Source of the DNA: Thiotrichaceae bacterium | GTDB taxonomy: Bacteria > Pseudomonadota > Gammaproteobacteria > Thiotrichales > Thiotrichaceae | Length of the DNA: 64,000 nucleotides | Assembly: GCA_026989335.1 (NCBI GenBank) | Contig: JALSJN010000011.1 | Location: 34,977-98,976, forward strand | Direction of reading: 5' to 3' | Part shown: positions 44,500-54,648 of the stretch, one piece after another | How the letters are laid out: each line of letters begins with the position of its first letter | Position numbering within the stretch: the first letter of the stretch is position 1 | Program-made: the position numbers and the translations under genes | The notes under the pieces: model-generated | The model's input: only the letters and a program-made list of their open reading frames with translations | Databases searched by the model: none | What the model was told of the DNA's origin: nothing

Positions 44500-46682
44500 T
44501 GTGCCCAATTTACGAAGTACAACACGAACCAGTTAGTCAAATGTCTGAAGATTCATCTAAACACCTTATTAGCGCAACTGACCTGAGTGATGTGGTCAGT
44601 CGCTATATGGATGATTCAGATGCGCATCGTGTTTATGATGCCTTTTTACTTGCCGCTGAAGCACATGATGGGGTTGTGCGTAAGTCGGGCGAGTTTTATA
44701 TTTTTCACCCGCTAGAAGTTGCCCACACATTAGCTGAATTACACATGGATGCAGACACCATTTGTGCGGCGCTATTGCATGATGTTATTGAGGATACGGA
44801 CTACACCAAATCGGACTTGGCAGAAAAATTTGGTGTGGTTGTTGCTGACCTTGTTGATGGTGTTACTAAATTAGCGGGGGGTGAGTTTACCTCACGTCAA
44901 GAAGCATCAGCTGCAAGTTTTCATAAAATGATGCTGGCAATGACACAGGATTTTCGTGTTGTTTTAATTAAGTTGGCAGATCGTTTACATAATGTGAAAA
45001 CATTGGCTGTGCGCAAGCCAGATGCCAAAAGAAGAATTGCTCAAGAAACATTAGATATTCACGTCCCACTAGCAAGACGCTTAGGGATGAATGCCTTACG
45101 AAAAGAGTTGCAAGTTACTGCGTTTAAACATCTCCACCCTTGGCGCGCCTCTTTACTAATCAATGCTTTAGATAGCTTTTTAGACAAGAATGCAGTTATT
45201 CATAATGAAATTATTGATGAAATCACCAATGAGTTGAATGCAGTCAATATAGAATCTCAAGTTTTTTCTTGGGAAAAAAACATATACCGGCTTTATCAAC
45301 GAATCAAAAATCACAAAGGTCGTAAACATATTGATCGGCATACCGAGGCTCTTGAATTGCGTGTATTGGTTGACTCTACGGCAGAATGTTACCTTGCGCT
45401 CGGGGTTATTCACCAACTTTATCAACCTAAGGTTGAAGCGTTTAAAGATTTTATTGCAACACCCAAAGGCTACGGCTTTCAAGGTTTGCAAACTGCACTG
45501 CTCACTCCGCAAAAACAATTGATTTTGGTGCAAATTCAAAGCTATGAGATGTATAAAATTGCCCAATACGGCATTACTGCGCACTGGCGTTACCCCGAAT
45601 TGTTAAGCTCTTCTGAAAAATCACAAAAATACCTTAACCGCTGGTTACAACAAGTTAAAGAAATCCAAAGCGCGACTGGCAATGCTGCTGAATTTTTGGA
45701 GGATATGAAAGCTGATTTATTTCTTAATGAAATTTATATAAACACGCCAAACGGTGAAACTAAAGTACTACCTAAAGGGGCGACTCCTATCGACTTTGCT
45801 TACGCGATTCATACTGAAGTCGGCAATAAATGTGTAGGTGCACGTATTGATGGAGATGTTTGCTCACTTAATGCCTTGATTCCCAATGGGGCAACCGTTG
45901 AAATATTAACTGATGATGATGCGGTGCCTCATTCGCTTTGGTTAAATTTTGCAATCACTGCAAAGGCACGATCAAACATTCGTAGCTCAATTAAAAAACG
46001 TAAATCACATGAATTTATTGCTTTGGGGAAACAAATTTTAGAAAAAACATTGAAGCGTTTCTCTAGCTCCTATGCCGCTATTAGTGACGATAAACGTCAG
46101 CAAACTTTGGCTATTCTTAATCTCTCAGATGAAGACAATATGTTTAAACATATTGCTAAAGGAAGCCAATCAGCCAAATTAGTCGCACGGCGATTACTCG
46201 GCGATGACTCTTTAAAACCCATTAGTGACGCCCAAAAAGACGATATCCTCTTTATTAAAGGTACAGAAGGACTTGCGGTTCATTTGCAACACTGTTGCCA
46301 CCCAATACCTAACGATATTATCGTCGCTCAACTTGATGAAATCAGAGGCTTAGAGGTACACCGCAATAATTGCCCAACTTTAATACGCAGTACCAAGGAA
46401 ACTCTGAGTGTGGCTTGGATGGATGATACCAGCCATGAACCGCACTTTTTAGTGCCAATAAGTGTGCAACTAAGAAACCGAGTTGGGGCGCTTTCGCATA
46501 TCACTCGTTTACTTGAAAACATGCGGGTTAATATTGAAGATATTAATATATCGGGAGATAGCGATATTAAAAATATGTACTTTTTGCTGCAAGTTGAAGA
46601 TGAAACTCACCTCGATAAAATCATGGATGCCCTGAATAACCAGGCGCACGTTATCAAGGTTACTCGAACATTTGAAAAATAG
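44499..46682 (+). CDS. spoT: SpoT-type (p)ppGpp hydrolase with degenerate synthetase domain
   Basis: 727 residues from the ATG at 44499 (AGGA eight bases upstream, inside the mini-element); an ATG at 44541 is the alternative. The order is HD hydrolase (about 35-190, with [20 protein letters not shown] and [11 protein letters not shown] intact), synthetase-like (about 225-375), TGS (about 400-460) and a C-terminal ACT domain. In the synthetase part key motifs are lost: the usual YQSLHT reads FQGLQT, the ExQIRT motif with the catalytic Glu reads LVQIQS, and the metal-binding Asp position is Glu. It therefore probably only degrades ppGpp. Followed by ridA after 11 bases. Confidence 0.93.
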   Translation: MCPIYEVQHEPVSQMSEDSSKHLISATDLSDVVSRYMDDSDAHRVYDAFLLAAEAHDGVVRKSGEFYIFHPLEVAHTLAELHMDADTICAALLHDVIEDTDYTKSDLAEKFGVVVADLVDGVTKLAGGEFTSRQEASAASFHKMMLAMTQDFRVVLIKLADRLHNVKTLAVRKPDAKRRIAQETLDIHVPLARRLGMNALRKELQVTAFKHLHPWRASLLINALDSFLDKNAVIHNEIIDEITNELNAVNIESQVFSWEKNIYRLYQRIKNHKGRKHIDRHTEALELRVLVDSTAECYLALGVIHQLYQPKVEAFKDFIATPKGYGFQGLQTALLTPQKQLILVQIQSYEMYKIAQYGITAHWRYPELLSSSEKSQKYLNRWLQQVKEIQSATGNAAEFLEDMKADLFLNEIYINTPNGETKVLPKGATPIDFAYAIHTEVGNKCVGARIDGDVCSLNALIPNGATVEILTDDDAVPHSLWLNFAITAKARSNIRSSIKKRKSHEFIALGKQILEKTLKRFSSSYAAISDDKRQQTLAILNLSDEDNMFKHIAKGSQSAKLVARRLLGDDSLKPISDAQKDDILFIKGTEGLAVHLQHCCHPIPNDIIVAQLDEIRGLEVHRNNCPTLIRSTKETLSVAWMDDTSHEPHFLVPISVQLRNRVGALSHITRLLENMRVNIEDINISGDSDIKNMYFLLQVEDETHLDKIMDALNNQAHVIKVTRTFEK

Positions 46683-46693
46683 GAAAAAATAAA

Positions 46694-47077
46694 ATGAGCA
46701 AAGAAATAATCTCCACCGACCAAGCACCACAAGCTATTGGCACATACTCACAAGCAGTAAAAGTGGGCGATACTGTATATATTTCTGGTCAAATCCCGTT
46801 AGTACCTGAGACTATGGAGGTACTTGAAGGTGATTTTGTTGATCATGTACGCTTGGTTTTTAAGAATCTTTCAGCGATTGCTGAAGCAGCCGGCGGAACT
46901 CTCAATGACTTTGTAAAGGTAAATGTGTTTTTAACGGACTTAAGTAACTTTGCCACTGTCAACGAAGTGATGGAAGAGTTCTTTGCACAGCCTTACCCTG
47001 CACGCGCTGCGGTACAAATTTCTGCCTTACCTAAAGATGTTGAGGTTGAGGCTGATGCGGTGATGGTGTTAAAGTAA
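46694..47077 (+). CDS. ridA: RidA-family enamine/imine deaminase
   Basis: 127 residues. It hydrolyses reactive 2-aminoacrylate and related imines made by PLP enzymes. Typical segments: [36 protein letters not shown] and the C-terminal [15 protein letters not shown] with the carboxylate-binding Arg. AGGAAAAAATAAA precedes the ATG. It lies directly after spoT, a frequent gammaproteobacterial pairing. Confidence 0.96.
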   Translation: MSKEIISTDQAPQAIGTYSQAVKVGDTVYISGQIPLVPETMEVLEGDFVDHVRLVFKNLSAIAEAAGGTLNDFVKVNVFLTDLSNFATVNEVMEEFFAQPYPARAAVQISALPKDVEVEADAVMVLK

Positions 47078-47161
47078 GGTAAAAATGCGCTAAGCATCTA
47101 TCTGATTAGATTATACGTAAGAACAATAGCCAATTTCGGCTAACCACTAAAGGAGATAACA

Positions 47162-47473
47162 ATGAATACAGTATCAAAAATGACAGGCGTTTCTATGGCT
47201 GCTGCTGCCGCAACTTTATTATTAGCTGGTTGCTCATCATACGGCGGAGGTTCAACCTCTGCTGCTAAAGCACCTGCGGCTAAAATGGCAAGCGTAAAAT
47301 GCTCGGGCATTAACTCATGTAAGGGTAAAAGTGCTTGTACGACTGCATCAAGTTCTTGTGCTGGTCAAAACGGGTGTAAAGGTAAAGGCTGGATAAAAAC
47401 CAGTAAATCACAATGTGCTGCAAAAGGCGGCAAAGTAATGGGTGGTAAAAGCAATTTTGGTTATGAGTCCTAA
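47162..47473 (+). CDS. bufA2: Bufferin-type RiPP precursor (BufA2-like) with lipobox
   Basis: 103 residues. Strong ribosome site AAAGGAGAT. The signal peptide (about 1-24) ends LLLAGC, a lipobox, so the product may be lipid-anchored; I know of no bufferin described that way. The mature core has six cysteines in CSGINSCKG, KSACTT, SSCAGQNGCKGKGW and KSQCAAKGG, the pattern of BufA2 metallophore precursors. In related systems MNIO enzymes turn the core cysteines into copper-binding thiooxazoles or oxazolone-thioamides. It precedes bufB and bufC. Confidence 0.82.
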   Translation: MNTVSKMTGVSMAAAAATLLLAGCSSYGGGSTSAAKAPAAKMASVKCSGINSCKGKSACTTASSSCAGQNGCKGKGWIKTSKSQCAAKGGKVMGGKSNFGYES

Positions 47474-47519
47474 CTCCGTTACATAAGCGTTAGAGGCTTT
47501 TTTTTGGTAAACTGAAAAC

Positions 47520-48377
47520 ATGGATAAGACTGAAAAAATAGCCTCGTTAGGCTTTGGTTTAGGTTTGCGAAAAGAGCATTACAACGCAATACTAGAAGCT
47601 AAGCCAGAGGTCGATTGGTTTGAAATTCTCACCGAAAACTATCTTGTGCCTGGCGGTAAGCCACTGTATTTTTTAGATCAAATTTGTGAGCGCTACCCTG
47701 TGGTTATGCATGGTGTTTCGATGTCATTGGGCAGTTATGACCCACTTGATATGGATTATCTTAAACAAGTCAAAGAGCTGGCTAAGCGCACTAACGCAAA
47801 ATGGATCTCAGATCATATGTGCTTCACGGGGGTTGATGGCATTAACGCACATGACTTATTACCGCTACCTTACACCGATGAGGCGATCAAACATGTCTCA
47901 CAAAAAATAGCACAAGCACAAGATTATTTAGGCATGCAAATTCTAGTTGAAAATGCCTCTACTTATATTACTTACAAGCAATCTGCCATGACCGAATGGG
48001 GCTTTACCAAAGCGGTGGCTGAGGAATCTGATAGCCTCGTTTTACTGGATATTAATAATATTTTTGTGAGTGCCTATAACCACGGTTTTGATCCACTAGT
48101 TTATTTAGACGGCATCCCCAGCGAGCGTGTTCAACAACATCATCTTGCAGGGCATAGCCAATATGATGGTTATATTATTGATACCCATGACCACGACATT
48201 GTGCAAGGTGTATGGGATTTATACGTAGAAGCGATCAAACGCTATGGCCAAGTTTCTGTGATGATTGAGCGTGATGATAATATCCCTGAGTTACCTGAGC
48301 TGATGACTGAACTGCAAATGGCGCGTGATGTGTTTGCAGCGACGACACAACAAGTAGCAAAAGCACAACATGTCTAA
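47520..48377 (+). CDS. bufB: MNIO-family RiPP-modifying enzyme (DUF692)
   Basis: 285 residues, a TIM-barrel multinuclear non-heme iron oxidase. Iron-ligand segments typical of the family: MHGVSMSLGS, WISDHMCF, VENASTY with EW, LLDINNIFVSAYNHG, HLAGHS and THDHD, and a terminal ERDDNIP. It should modify cysteines of the upstream precursor using oxygen, with the help of bufC for precursor recognition. It overlaps bufC by eight bases. No ribosome site as strong as that of bufA2 is seen, so less enzyme than precursor is expected. Confidence 0.92.
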   Translation: MDKTEKIASLGFGLGLRKEHYNAILEAKPEVDWFEILTENYLVPGGKPLYFLDQICERYPVVMHGVSMSLGSYDPLDMDYLKQVKELAKRTNAKWISDHMCFTGVDGINAHDLLPLPYTDEAIKHVSQKIAQAQDYLGMQILVENASTYITYKQSAMTEWGFTKAVAEESDSLVLLDINNIFVSAYNHGFDPLVYLDGIPSERVQQHHLAGHSQYDGYIIDTHDHDIVQGVWDLYVEAIKRYGQVSVMIERDDNIPELPELMTELQMARDVFAATTQQVAKAQHV

Positions 48378-49176
48378 GCATAAAACAGAACCTTCATCAG
48401 AGCTTTACCGCTTACAACAAAACATGATGGCTTGGTTAGTAAATAAAGATAGTGATGCTGTAAAACCTGACGTTGTCGATACAGGCGAGGTCAGTAAAGT
48501 CAGTATAGATCAGCGTTTAGCCGTTTATGGCAACGCTTATGGCTACAGGCTTATTGATGCATTATCTGAGAATTATCCTGCTGTTCACACGCTTCTTGGT
48601 GATGATGATTTTTATAAAATGACTTACGCTTATATGGATGCCTATCCTTCACAGCATTTTTCTTTACGCTACTTTGGTCATCAACTTGAACATTTTTTAA
48701 AAAAATATCACTATAATATTCCTGTCTTAAGCGAGATGGCGCAGTTTGAATGGGCACTACGCAAAGGCTTTGATGCGGAGGATGAGGAGGCGCTGACCCT
48801 CGTAGCCTTACAAGAAATCGCCATCGAACAATGGGGCGAGCTTAAATTCATCTTTCACCCCTCAGTTTCAAGGCTTGATCTAGAATGGAATACTCCGCAA
48901 TTGTGGACAGCCATTGATGAAGAAACAGAGCCGATGCCGCCAGAAAAACTCGAATACCCATACGCATGGTTACTCTGGCGAAAAGAATTACTAACTTATT
49001 ATCGCTCGCTTGATGTTGACGAGGCTTGGGCGCTAGACACCGCTTTTCAAGGAGGCAACTTCTCTGAACTATGCGAAGGCGTTTGTGAATGGATTGATGC
49101 AGAACATGCGCCGAGTCGTGTTGCAGGTTTTTTGTCGCAGTGGCTGCAGGATGATTTACTCGTGGGGCTAGGCTAG
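48370..49176 (+). CDS. bufC: DUF2063-family RiPP recognition partner of BufB
   Basis: 268 residues. The N-terminal DUF2063 domain (about 10-110: LYRLQQNMMAWLV, RLAVYGNAYGYRLIDALSENYPAVHTLLGDD) binds the precursor leader in related systems, and the C-terminal part is a second helical domain. It forms a complex with the MNIO enzyme. Start overlaps bufB. The operon ends here; the gap to the convergent GNAT gene is 104 bases. Confidence 0.9.
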   Translation: MSKHKTEPSSELYRLQQNMMAWLVNKDSDAVKPDVVDTGEVSKVSIDQRLAVYGNAYGYRLIDALSENYPAVHTLLGDDDFYKMTYAYMDAYPSQHFSLRYFGHQLEHFLKKYHYNIPVLSEMAQFEWALRKGFDAEDEEALTLVALQEIAIEQWGELKFIFHPSVSRLDLEWNTPQLWTAIDEETEPMPPEKLEYPYAWLLWRKELLTYYRSLDVDEAWALDTAFQGGNFSELCEGVCEWIDAEHAPSRVAGFLSQWLQDDLLVGLG

Positions 49177-49280
49177 ATGTTTGGTAAGGCTGAGTAAGAA
49201 AAACTGTTTACGGGTTCAAAAAATAAAAGCTTAAATTATGGGGGCATGAAGAGGTTGTCTTGCTTTGCCCTCCAAATAGG

Positions 49281-49829
49281 CTAAAGAATTTTAGACCGAT
49301 CTCTAAGCTGAATCGCAGCAGCGATATCAATATACATAGGCTGGTACAAAGCACCTCGCTTACCAACAGGATCCGCAAAGGGCTTAAACCCAAGGTGCTG
49401 ATATAAACGGCTTTGGCGGGTAGTGCCCGATATGACCGCGATGTCATAACCCCCTGCCATTGCCAGTTCAAATGCTTTTTTCATGATTCCCGTAAATATA
49501 GCGGTATTGCGATACTCCTTTTTAACCGCTAATAAGCGATACTCAAGTATAGATTTAAATGAGGGTAAATAGAATTCAAGTCCTTTAATTTTCTGATCCA
49601 GTGACAAGGGACGTTTGTCGCGTAATGCAATCATGGCAACCACTAAATTATCTATAATACAAATTACATAGGTGTTTTCTGGGTGAAATTTGTCTACCAG
49701 CTTACCGCTACTATCTTGTTGATGCTGAGGAATTTCGTTAACAAATGTCTGATAATTTAAGGCATGGATTTGCTCAAACTCTGCGACCTCTGTAGCAACT
49801 TTAAATACCAATGAATTATGTTTCAACAT
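49281..49829 (-). CDS. GNAT-family N-acyltransferase
   Basis: 182 residues with the pattern of the N-acyl amino acid synthase branch of the GNAT family (related to FeeM and autoinducer synthases): NYQTFVNEIPQHQQ, an acceptor segment, then EYRLLAVKKEYRNTAIFTGI and LYQHLGFKPF. The acyl donor would be acyl-ACP or acyl-CoA. Single gene, divergent from sixA. Its product could be a signal molecule or a lipid precursor, which cannot be decided from sequence. Confidence 0.72.
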   Translation of the reverse strand: MLKHNSLVFKVATEVAEFEQIHALNYQTFVNEIPQHQQDSSGKLVDKFHPENTYVICIIDNLVVAMIALRDKRPLSLDQKIKGLEFYLPSFKSILEYRLLAVKKEYRNTAIFTGIMKKAFELAMAGGYDIAVISGTTRQSRLYQHLGFKPFADPVGKRGALYQPMYIDIAAAIQLRDRSKIL

Positions 49830-49946
49830 AGTAGTTCACAGCTCCCTGACGATAAGCGTACAGAAAATACTTCAAACGCATATTATTGTATGGTTAGAAA
49901 AAATCATAAGCAGTTCCGCACGTTTTTATTATTGAGGTTAACAAGA

Positions 49947-50459
49947 ATGACTAAAACAATCTACCTAGCCCGACATGCAAAATCAGCATGGGGTACGGCG
50001 GCATCTACAGACTTTGATCGGCCATTAAGTAATCGCGGCATGGATGATGCTATTCGCATGGGAAAAGCCTTAAAATCGCGAGGCTGGGAGCCCGAAAAAA
50101 TATTTTCATCCCCTGCACATAGAGCGCAATTAACCTGTTTGGCGTACTGTGAGTATTTAGGCTTTGATGAAAATTTAGTGGATTGGCGAAAAGAGCACTA
50201 TGCAGCGTATATGGTTACATTATTGCAATGTTTAACTAGCTTACCAGAAAGCGTAAGTAGTGTGATGTTGCTAGGGCATAACCCAGCGATGGAAGATTTA
50301 TTGGTTCATTTGTGTGGGGACTTGTCTGAATGCCGCCAAAAAAATGGTAAGCTTTTAACAACAGGAAATGTTGTAAAGCTTTCTCTGAATGGTGCATGGA
50401 AGGAGTTAGTGGTGAGTGAGGCAATAATGGTACAGCTTTTAAGGCCTAAAGAATTGTGA
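49947..50459 (+). CDS. sixA: SixA-type phosphohistidine phosphatase
   Basis: 170 residues from the ATG at 49947 (GAGG eleven bases upstream); the preceding in-frame region is rejected because the fold begins TIYLARHAKSAWG. The RHG-type motif RHAKS holds the active-site His, with a second His in LLGHNPAMEDL. SixA removes phosphate from histidine on phosphotransferase proteins such as the nitrogen-PTS NPr. Single gene closed by a perfect hairpin terminator. Confidence 0.88.
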   Translation: MTKTIYLARHAKSAWGTAASTDFDRPLSNRGMDDAIRMGKALKSRGWEPEKIFSSPAHRAQLTCLAYCEYLGFDENLVDWRKEHYAAYMVTLLQCLTSLPESVSSVMLLGHNPAMEDLLVHLCGDLSECRQKNGKLLTTGNVVKLSLNGAWKELVVSEAIMVQLLRPKEL

Positions 50460-50497
50460 TATTGCTGAGGTCTCGTAATAATTATTTAAAGAAATAA

Positions 50498-50533
50498 AAA
50501 AGGTGTGATAGATTTTAAATCTATCACACCTTT
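50498..50533. terminator. Bidirectional terminator between sixA and the Gly-rich gene
   Basis: AAAAGGTGTGATAGATTT and its perfect complement form an 18-base-pair stem with almost no loop, with A and T runs on the two sides. It serves sixA on the plus strand and the convergent frameshifted gene on the minus strand. Confidence 0.85.
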
Positions 50534-50555
50534 GGTAACGCTATTAAAAGCTTAG

Positions 50556-50958
50556 CTATCTGCCGTAACGATGTGTATGAGGCATAGGCCCCATATGTGT
50601 ATGTGCTACTGAATTAGTAACGCCTGGGATTGCAGGGTGAGCATGCGTATTAGCATTTCTTTTTACTGAGCGCTGTGGTTGTTGAGCTGCTTTAACAGCC
50701 GTTTTTCCAACCTTAGCGGCCGTTGTTGTACCCGCAGTGCCTGCAGTAGCTCCTGAAAAACCACCAGCGAATGCGCCCGTTGCGTAAAGGTAGCCAAGGC
50801 CTCCTAATACAGCAAGCCCGCCTACGATAGCAACGGTGTTGTTATCGTCCCCCACCAGAATTTCCTGTAGATCCTCCAGCACCTGTGTCAGCAAATACTG
50901 CTGATGTTGCAAAGACTGTGATTGAGAGTGATAGTGCAACTTTTTTAAGAAAAGTCAT
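50556..50958 (-). pseudogene. Frameshifted gene for an exported Gly-rich small protein
   Basis: From the ATG at 50958 (AGGGGA seven bases upstream) the frame encodes a clean signal peptide, MTFLKKVALSLSITVFATSA, then a Gly/Ser-rich start of the mature chain, and stops at a TAA after GGGR. In the next frame the protein continues as DDNNTVAIVGGLAVLGGLGY, with a hydrophobic segment and a His-rich tail (HTHMGPMPHTHRYG). Removing one G from the run of five at about 50850-50854 fuses the two into a single protein of about 133 residues. So this is a frameshift, a slippery phase-variable site or a sequencing error. Function unknown. Confidence 0.7.
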
Positions 50959-51248
50959 TTTTTGTCCCCTTTAAATAATTATTGTTTAAGTTTTGACAGC
51001 TATTTAACACTTTTTAAATATGCTTAAAAAATAGCTATGCTTGTGAGGATATAATAGGTGAGAGAAAATCGCAATACTTTCTTTTACAATCAGTTACTTA
51101 TAGGGTTGTTGTATAATTTGGTTTACATGGTAACTAATTGAATCAGCACTGCTTTTTATTAGCGCGAACTAATTAATAGTCATTCCCTGATTTGCTGCAA
51201 TATGCTAAATTCCCTGTCTTAAAAATATTTAAGCAGGGTAAACCCACT

Positions 51249-51536
51249 ATGTCTTTGACAGTCGATGAAGTCAAAAAGATAGCCTTTCTCGCAAGGTTAT
51301 CCATTCAAGAAGAAAATATTGAACAATACTCGCAGGATCTTTCCAGTATCTTTGGTTTGGTCGAGCAGATGAATGCTGAAAATGTTGATGATATTGAGCC
51401 AATGGCGCACCCACAAGATGCTATGCAACGCTTGCGTGATGATGTGGTGACTGAAGTTGATCAACGTGAAAAGTTGTTGTCGAATGCGCCATTAACAGAA
51501 GATGGTTTGTTTTTAGTGCCGAAGGTGTTGGATTGA
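51249..51536 (+). CDS. gatC: Aspartyl/glutamyl-tRNA amidotransferase subunit C
   Basis: 95 residues from the ATG at 51249; a TTG-initiated extension of 19 residues is rejected as unlike the family. Typical segments: [28 protein letters not shown]. Holds GatA and GatB together in the complex that converts Glu-tRNA(Gln) and Asp-tRNA(Asn) to the amides. The stop overlaps the gatA start (TGATG). Confidence 0.95.
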   Translation: MSLTVDEVKKIAFLARLSIQEENIEQYSQDLSSIFGLVEQMNAENVDDIEPMAHPQDAMQRLRDDVVTEVDQREKLLSNAPLTEDGLFLVPKVLD

Positions 51537-53005
51537 TGAAAAATAGATCATTAACAGAGTTGAGCGCAGGCTTAAAATCGGGCGAATTTAGTAGTGTTGA
51601 ATTAACCCAGTATTTCTTACAGCGTATCTCAAATTACGATACTGACTTGAATGCCTTCATCACAGTGACGGAAGAGCAAGCATTAAGTGCTGCAAAAGTG
51701 GCTGATGAGAAAATAGCAGCTGGGTCAGCGACTGACTTAACAGGCATACCGATTGCTTACAAAGATTTATTTTGTACCGAAGGCGTGCGTACTTCTTGCG
51801 CCTCAAAAATGTTGGATAATTTTATCGCTCCTTACACCGCAACGGCGGTTGAAAAACTCACCCAAGCGGGTATGCCGATGTTAGGTAAAACCAATATGGA
51901 TGAGTTTGCGATGGGTTCATCGAATGAAAATTCATTTTATGGTGCAGCAAAAAACCCGTGGGATTTAGAACGTGTACCGGGTGGTTCATCAGGGGGGAGC
52001 GCGGTTGCGGTGGCAGCAAAATTGGCGCCTGTTTCATTGGGCACAGATACCGGTGGCTCGATTCGCCAACCCGCCTCATTAACCGGTATTACGGGTATCA
52101 AACCAACTTACGGGCGGGTTTCTCGCTTTGGGATGATTGCATATGCTTCTAGTTTGGATCAAGGTGGTGTGTTTGCCAGCAGTGCCGAGGATTGCGCCTT
52201 AGTGTTACAAACAATGTCAGGTTTTGATGCGAAAGATTCAACCTCAGTAGAGCGGGGTGTTCCTGACTTTTCTGCTAGCCTAAATGATTCTTTGCAGGAG
52301 CTAAAAATCGGTTTGCCAAAGGAATTTTTTGATGAAGGCTTGGATTCAAACGTTGCTGATGTTGTGAATGAGGCGATAGAAGCCTACAAAAAACTCGGTG
52401 CTGAAATTGTTGAAATTAGTCTGCCTAATACCCACTTAGCGATTCCCTCCTACTATGTGATTGCACCTGCTGAGGCGTCTTCAAACTTATCGCGTTTTGA
52501 TGGGGTACGTTATGGCTATCGCTGTGATGAGCCTAAAGACCTTACTGATATGTATATGCGCTCACGAGGTGAAGGCTTTGGTAGTGAGGTTAAACGCCGA
52601 ATCATGACCGGCACTTACGCGCTTTCAGCAGGATATTACGATGCTTATTATTTAAAAGCTCAAAAAATCCGTCGTTTAATTAGTGAAGATTTTAAGCAAG
52701 CATTTGAAAATGTCGATGTAATTATGGGGCCTGTTGCTCCAGAAACAGCATTTAAAATTGGCGAAAAGTCAGATGACCCGATTAGTATGTATCTATCCGA
52801 TATTTATACCTTATCGCTAAACTTAGCAGGGCTAACAGGAATGTCAGTACCGGCAGGCTTTTCGCGCGAAAATAAAATGCCTGTGGGTTTACAGATTATC
52901 GGCAATTACTTTGACGAAGCTAAAATTCTTAATGTTGCGCATCAATACCAGCAGGTGACCGATTGGCACAAAAAAATGCCCAGCGCCTACGCAGGAGAGA
53001 AATAG
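51536..53005 (+). CDS. gatA: Aspartyl/glutamyl-tRNA amidotransferase subunit A
   Basis: 489 residues, amidase-signature enzyme that frees ammonia from glutamine. The Ser-cisSer-Lys triad is visible: Lys in [10 protein letters not shown], the two serines in [13 protein letters not shown] with [11 protein letters not shown]. The ATG at 51536 overlaps the gatC stop, so an in-frame TTG three bases earlier is not needed. Followed by gatB after two bases. Confidence 0.97.
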   Translation: MKNRSLTELSAGLKSGEFSSVELTQYFLQRISNYDTDLNAFITVTEEQALSAAKVADEKIAAGSATDLTGIPIAYKDLFCTEGVRTSCASKMLDNFIAPYTATAVEKLTQAGMPMLGKTNMDEFAMGSSNENSFYGAAKNPWDLERVPGGSSGGSAVAVAAKLAPVSLGTDTGGSIRQPASLTGITGIKPTYGRVSRFGMIAYASSLDQGGVFASSAEDCALVLQTMSGFDAKDSTSVERGVPDFSASLNDSLQELKIGLPKEFFDEGLDSNVADVVNEAIEAYKKLGAEIVEISLPNTHLAIPSYYVIAPAEASSNLSRFDGVRYGYRCDEPKDLTDMYMRSRGEGFGSEVKRRIMTGTYALSAGYYDAYYLKAQKIRRLISEDFKQAFENVDVIMGPVAPETAFKIGEKSDDPISMYLSDIYTLSLNLAGLTGMSVPAGFSRENKMPVGLQIIGNYFDEAKILNVAHQYQQVTDWHKKMPSAYAGEK

Positions 53006-53007
53006 AA

Positions 53008-54444
53008 ATGGAATGGGAAACAGTCATCGGGCTAGAAATACATGCCCAACTCTCAACAAAATCAAAACTTTTTTCAGGTTCATCTACCGAGTACGGTCAA
53101 CAGCCGAACACTCAAGCGAATGTAGTTGACCTTGCGATGCCTGGCGTACTGCCTGTGTTAAATACCGAGGCGGTGCGCATGGCAACACTATTTGGGTTAG
53201 CGATTGATGCCCCCATTGGGCGTGGCAATGTGTTTGCACGTAAAAACTATTTCTACCCAGACTTGCCGCAAGGTTACCAAATTAGCCAGTTTGATAAGCC
53301 AATTGTAGAACTGGGTCATATGGATATCCTGCTAGAAAATGGTGAAACTAAGCGCATAGGTGTGACGCGCGCGCATCTTGAGCAAGACGCGGGGAAGTCG
53401 TTACACAAGGATTATGCGGGCATGACAGGCATAGATTTAAACCGTTCTGGCACGCCGTTATTGGAAATTGTTTCAGAGCCGGATATGTCATCGGCAAAAG
53501 AAGCGGTTGCTTACATGAAAAAGATTCATGCACTGGTGCAATATTTAGGGATTAATGACGGCAACTTGCAGGAAGGCTCTTTTCGTTGTGATGCCAATGT
53601 GTCGGTACGCCCCAAAGGTCAAAAAGAGCTAGGCACGCGCGCTGAGTTAAAAAATATTAACTCGTTTCGTTTTGTTGAACGCGCAATAAATATTGAGGTC
53701 GAGCGCCAGATTGACATCATCGAAGACGGTGGCAAAGTTGTGCAAGAAACCCGTTTGTATGATCCTGATAAAAATGAAACCCGCTCGATGCGCTCTAAAG
53801 AGGAGGCAAATGATTACCGCTATTTCCCAGACCCTGATTTATTGCCCATAGAGATTACCGATGAGTTTATTGAAACCGTGCGTGCAACTATGCCAGAGTT
53901 ACCACAGGCAAAATATCAACGTTTTATGGCTGAGTATGCACTTACCGATTACGATGCAGGCGTATTAACCACAAGTCGTGCCGTTGCCGATTATTTTGAA
54001 GAAGTCGCTAAAAGTACTAATGAGGCAAAACTATCGGCTAATTGGGTGATTGGCGAGTTATCCAGTCATCTGAATGCGGATGATTTGGAAATTAGCCAGT
54101 CACCTGTCAGCGCCGAAATGCTCAGTAGCTTAGTAAGTCGCATCGCTGATAAAACGATTTCGGGTAAAATTGCCAAAGAAGTCTTTCAAGCATTGTGGGC
54201 AGGCGAAGGTAAAACAGCCGATGAAATAATCGAAAGTAAAGGCTTAAAACAAATTACCGATTCCGGCGCAATTGAAGGCATGATTGATGAAATTGTCGCC
54301 AGTAACCCCGCGCAGGTAGAACAATACCGTAGCGGTAAAGAAAAAGTCTTTGGTTTTTTTGTGGGGCAAGTAATGAAGGCATCACAAGGCAAAGCAAACC
54401 CTGCACAGGTTAATGAGTTGTTAAAAGATAAACTGAAAGAGTAA
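53008..54444 (+). CDS. gatB: Aspartyl/glutamyl-tRNA amidotransferase subunit B
   Basis: 478 residues from the ATG at 53008 (AGGAGAG upstream). It binds the tRNA, phosphorylates the misacylated residue and receives ammonia from GatA. Typical segments: [69 protein letters not shown], and the C-terminal helical tail ([15 protein letters not shown]). Its presence implies that Gln and/or Asn tRNAs are charged indirectly. Last gene of gatCAB. Confidence 0.97.
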   Translation: MEWETVIGLEIHAQLSTKSKLFSGSSTEYGQQPNTQANVVDLAMPGVLPVLNTEAVRMATLFGLAIDAPIGRGNVFARKNYFYPDLPQGYQISQFDKPIVELGHMDILLENGETKRIGVTRAHLEQDAGKSLHKDYAGMTGIDLNRSGTPLLEIVSEPDMSSAKEAVAYMKKIHALVQYLGINDGNLQEGSFRCDANVSVRPKGQKELGTRAELKNINSFRFVERAINIEVERQIDIIEDGGKVVQETRLYDPDKNETRSMRSKEEANDYRYFPDPDLLPIEITDEFIETVRATMPELPQAKYQRFMAEYALTDYDAGVLTTSRAVADYFEEVAKSTNEAKLSANWVIGELSSHLNADDLEISQSPVSAEMLSSLVSRIADKTISGKIAKEVFQALWAGEGKTADEIIESKGLKQITDSGAIEGMIDEIVASNPAQVEQYRSGKEKVFGFFVGQVMKASQGKANPAQVNELLKDKLKE

Positions 54445-54648
54445 CGTGAGGGCTAAAGAGAAGAAATCCTCGAAAGGCATTTTGCACGAAAGATATAACG
54501 AATCAAAAACTACGTGATTTTCTTCGTTATACTCTCGAGCAAAGGTCTTAAAAATAAGAAGCTCATACCAAGCAATGAAAAATAACTTTCGTAGGAGGAC
54601 TCTTTATTTTAAATAGTTAAGAGTGCCCAAAAATAAATTAGAAAAGTA

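Noticed and set aside
50556..50939. Open frame of 127 codons read from TTG at 50939 as a stand-alone gene
   Set aside because: Its first 30 codons are an out-of-frame reading of the signal-peptide sequence; the ribosome site and signal peptide belong to the ATG at 50958 in another frame.
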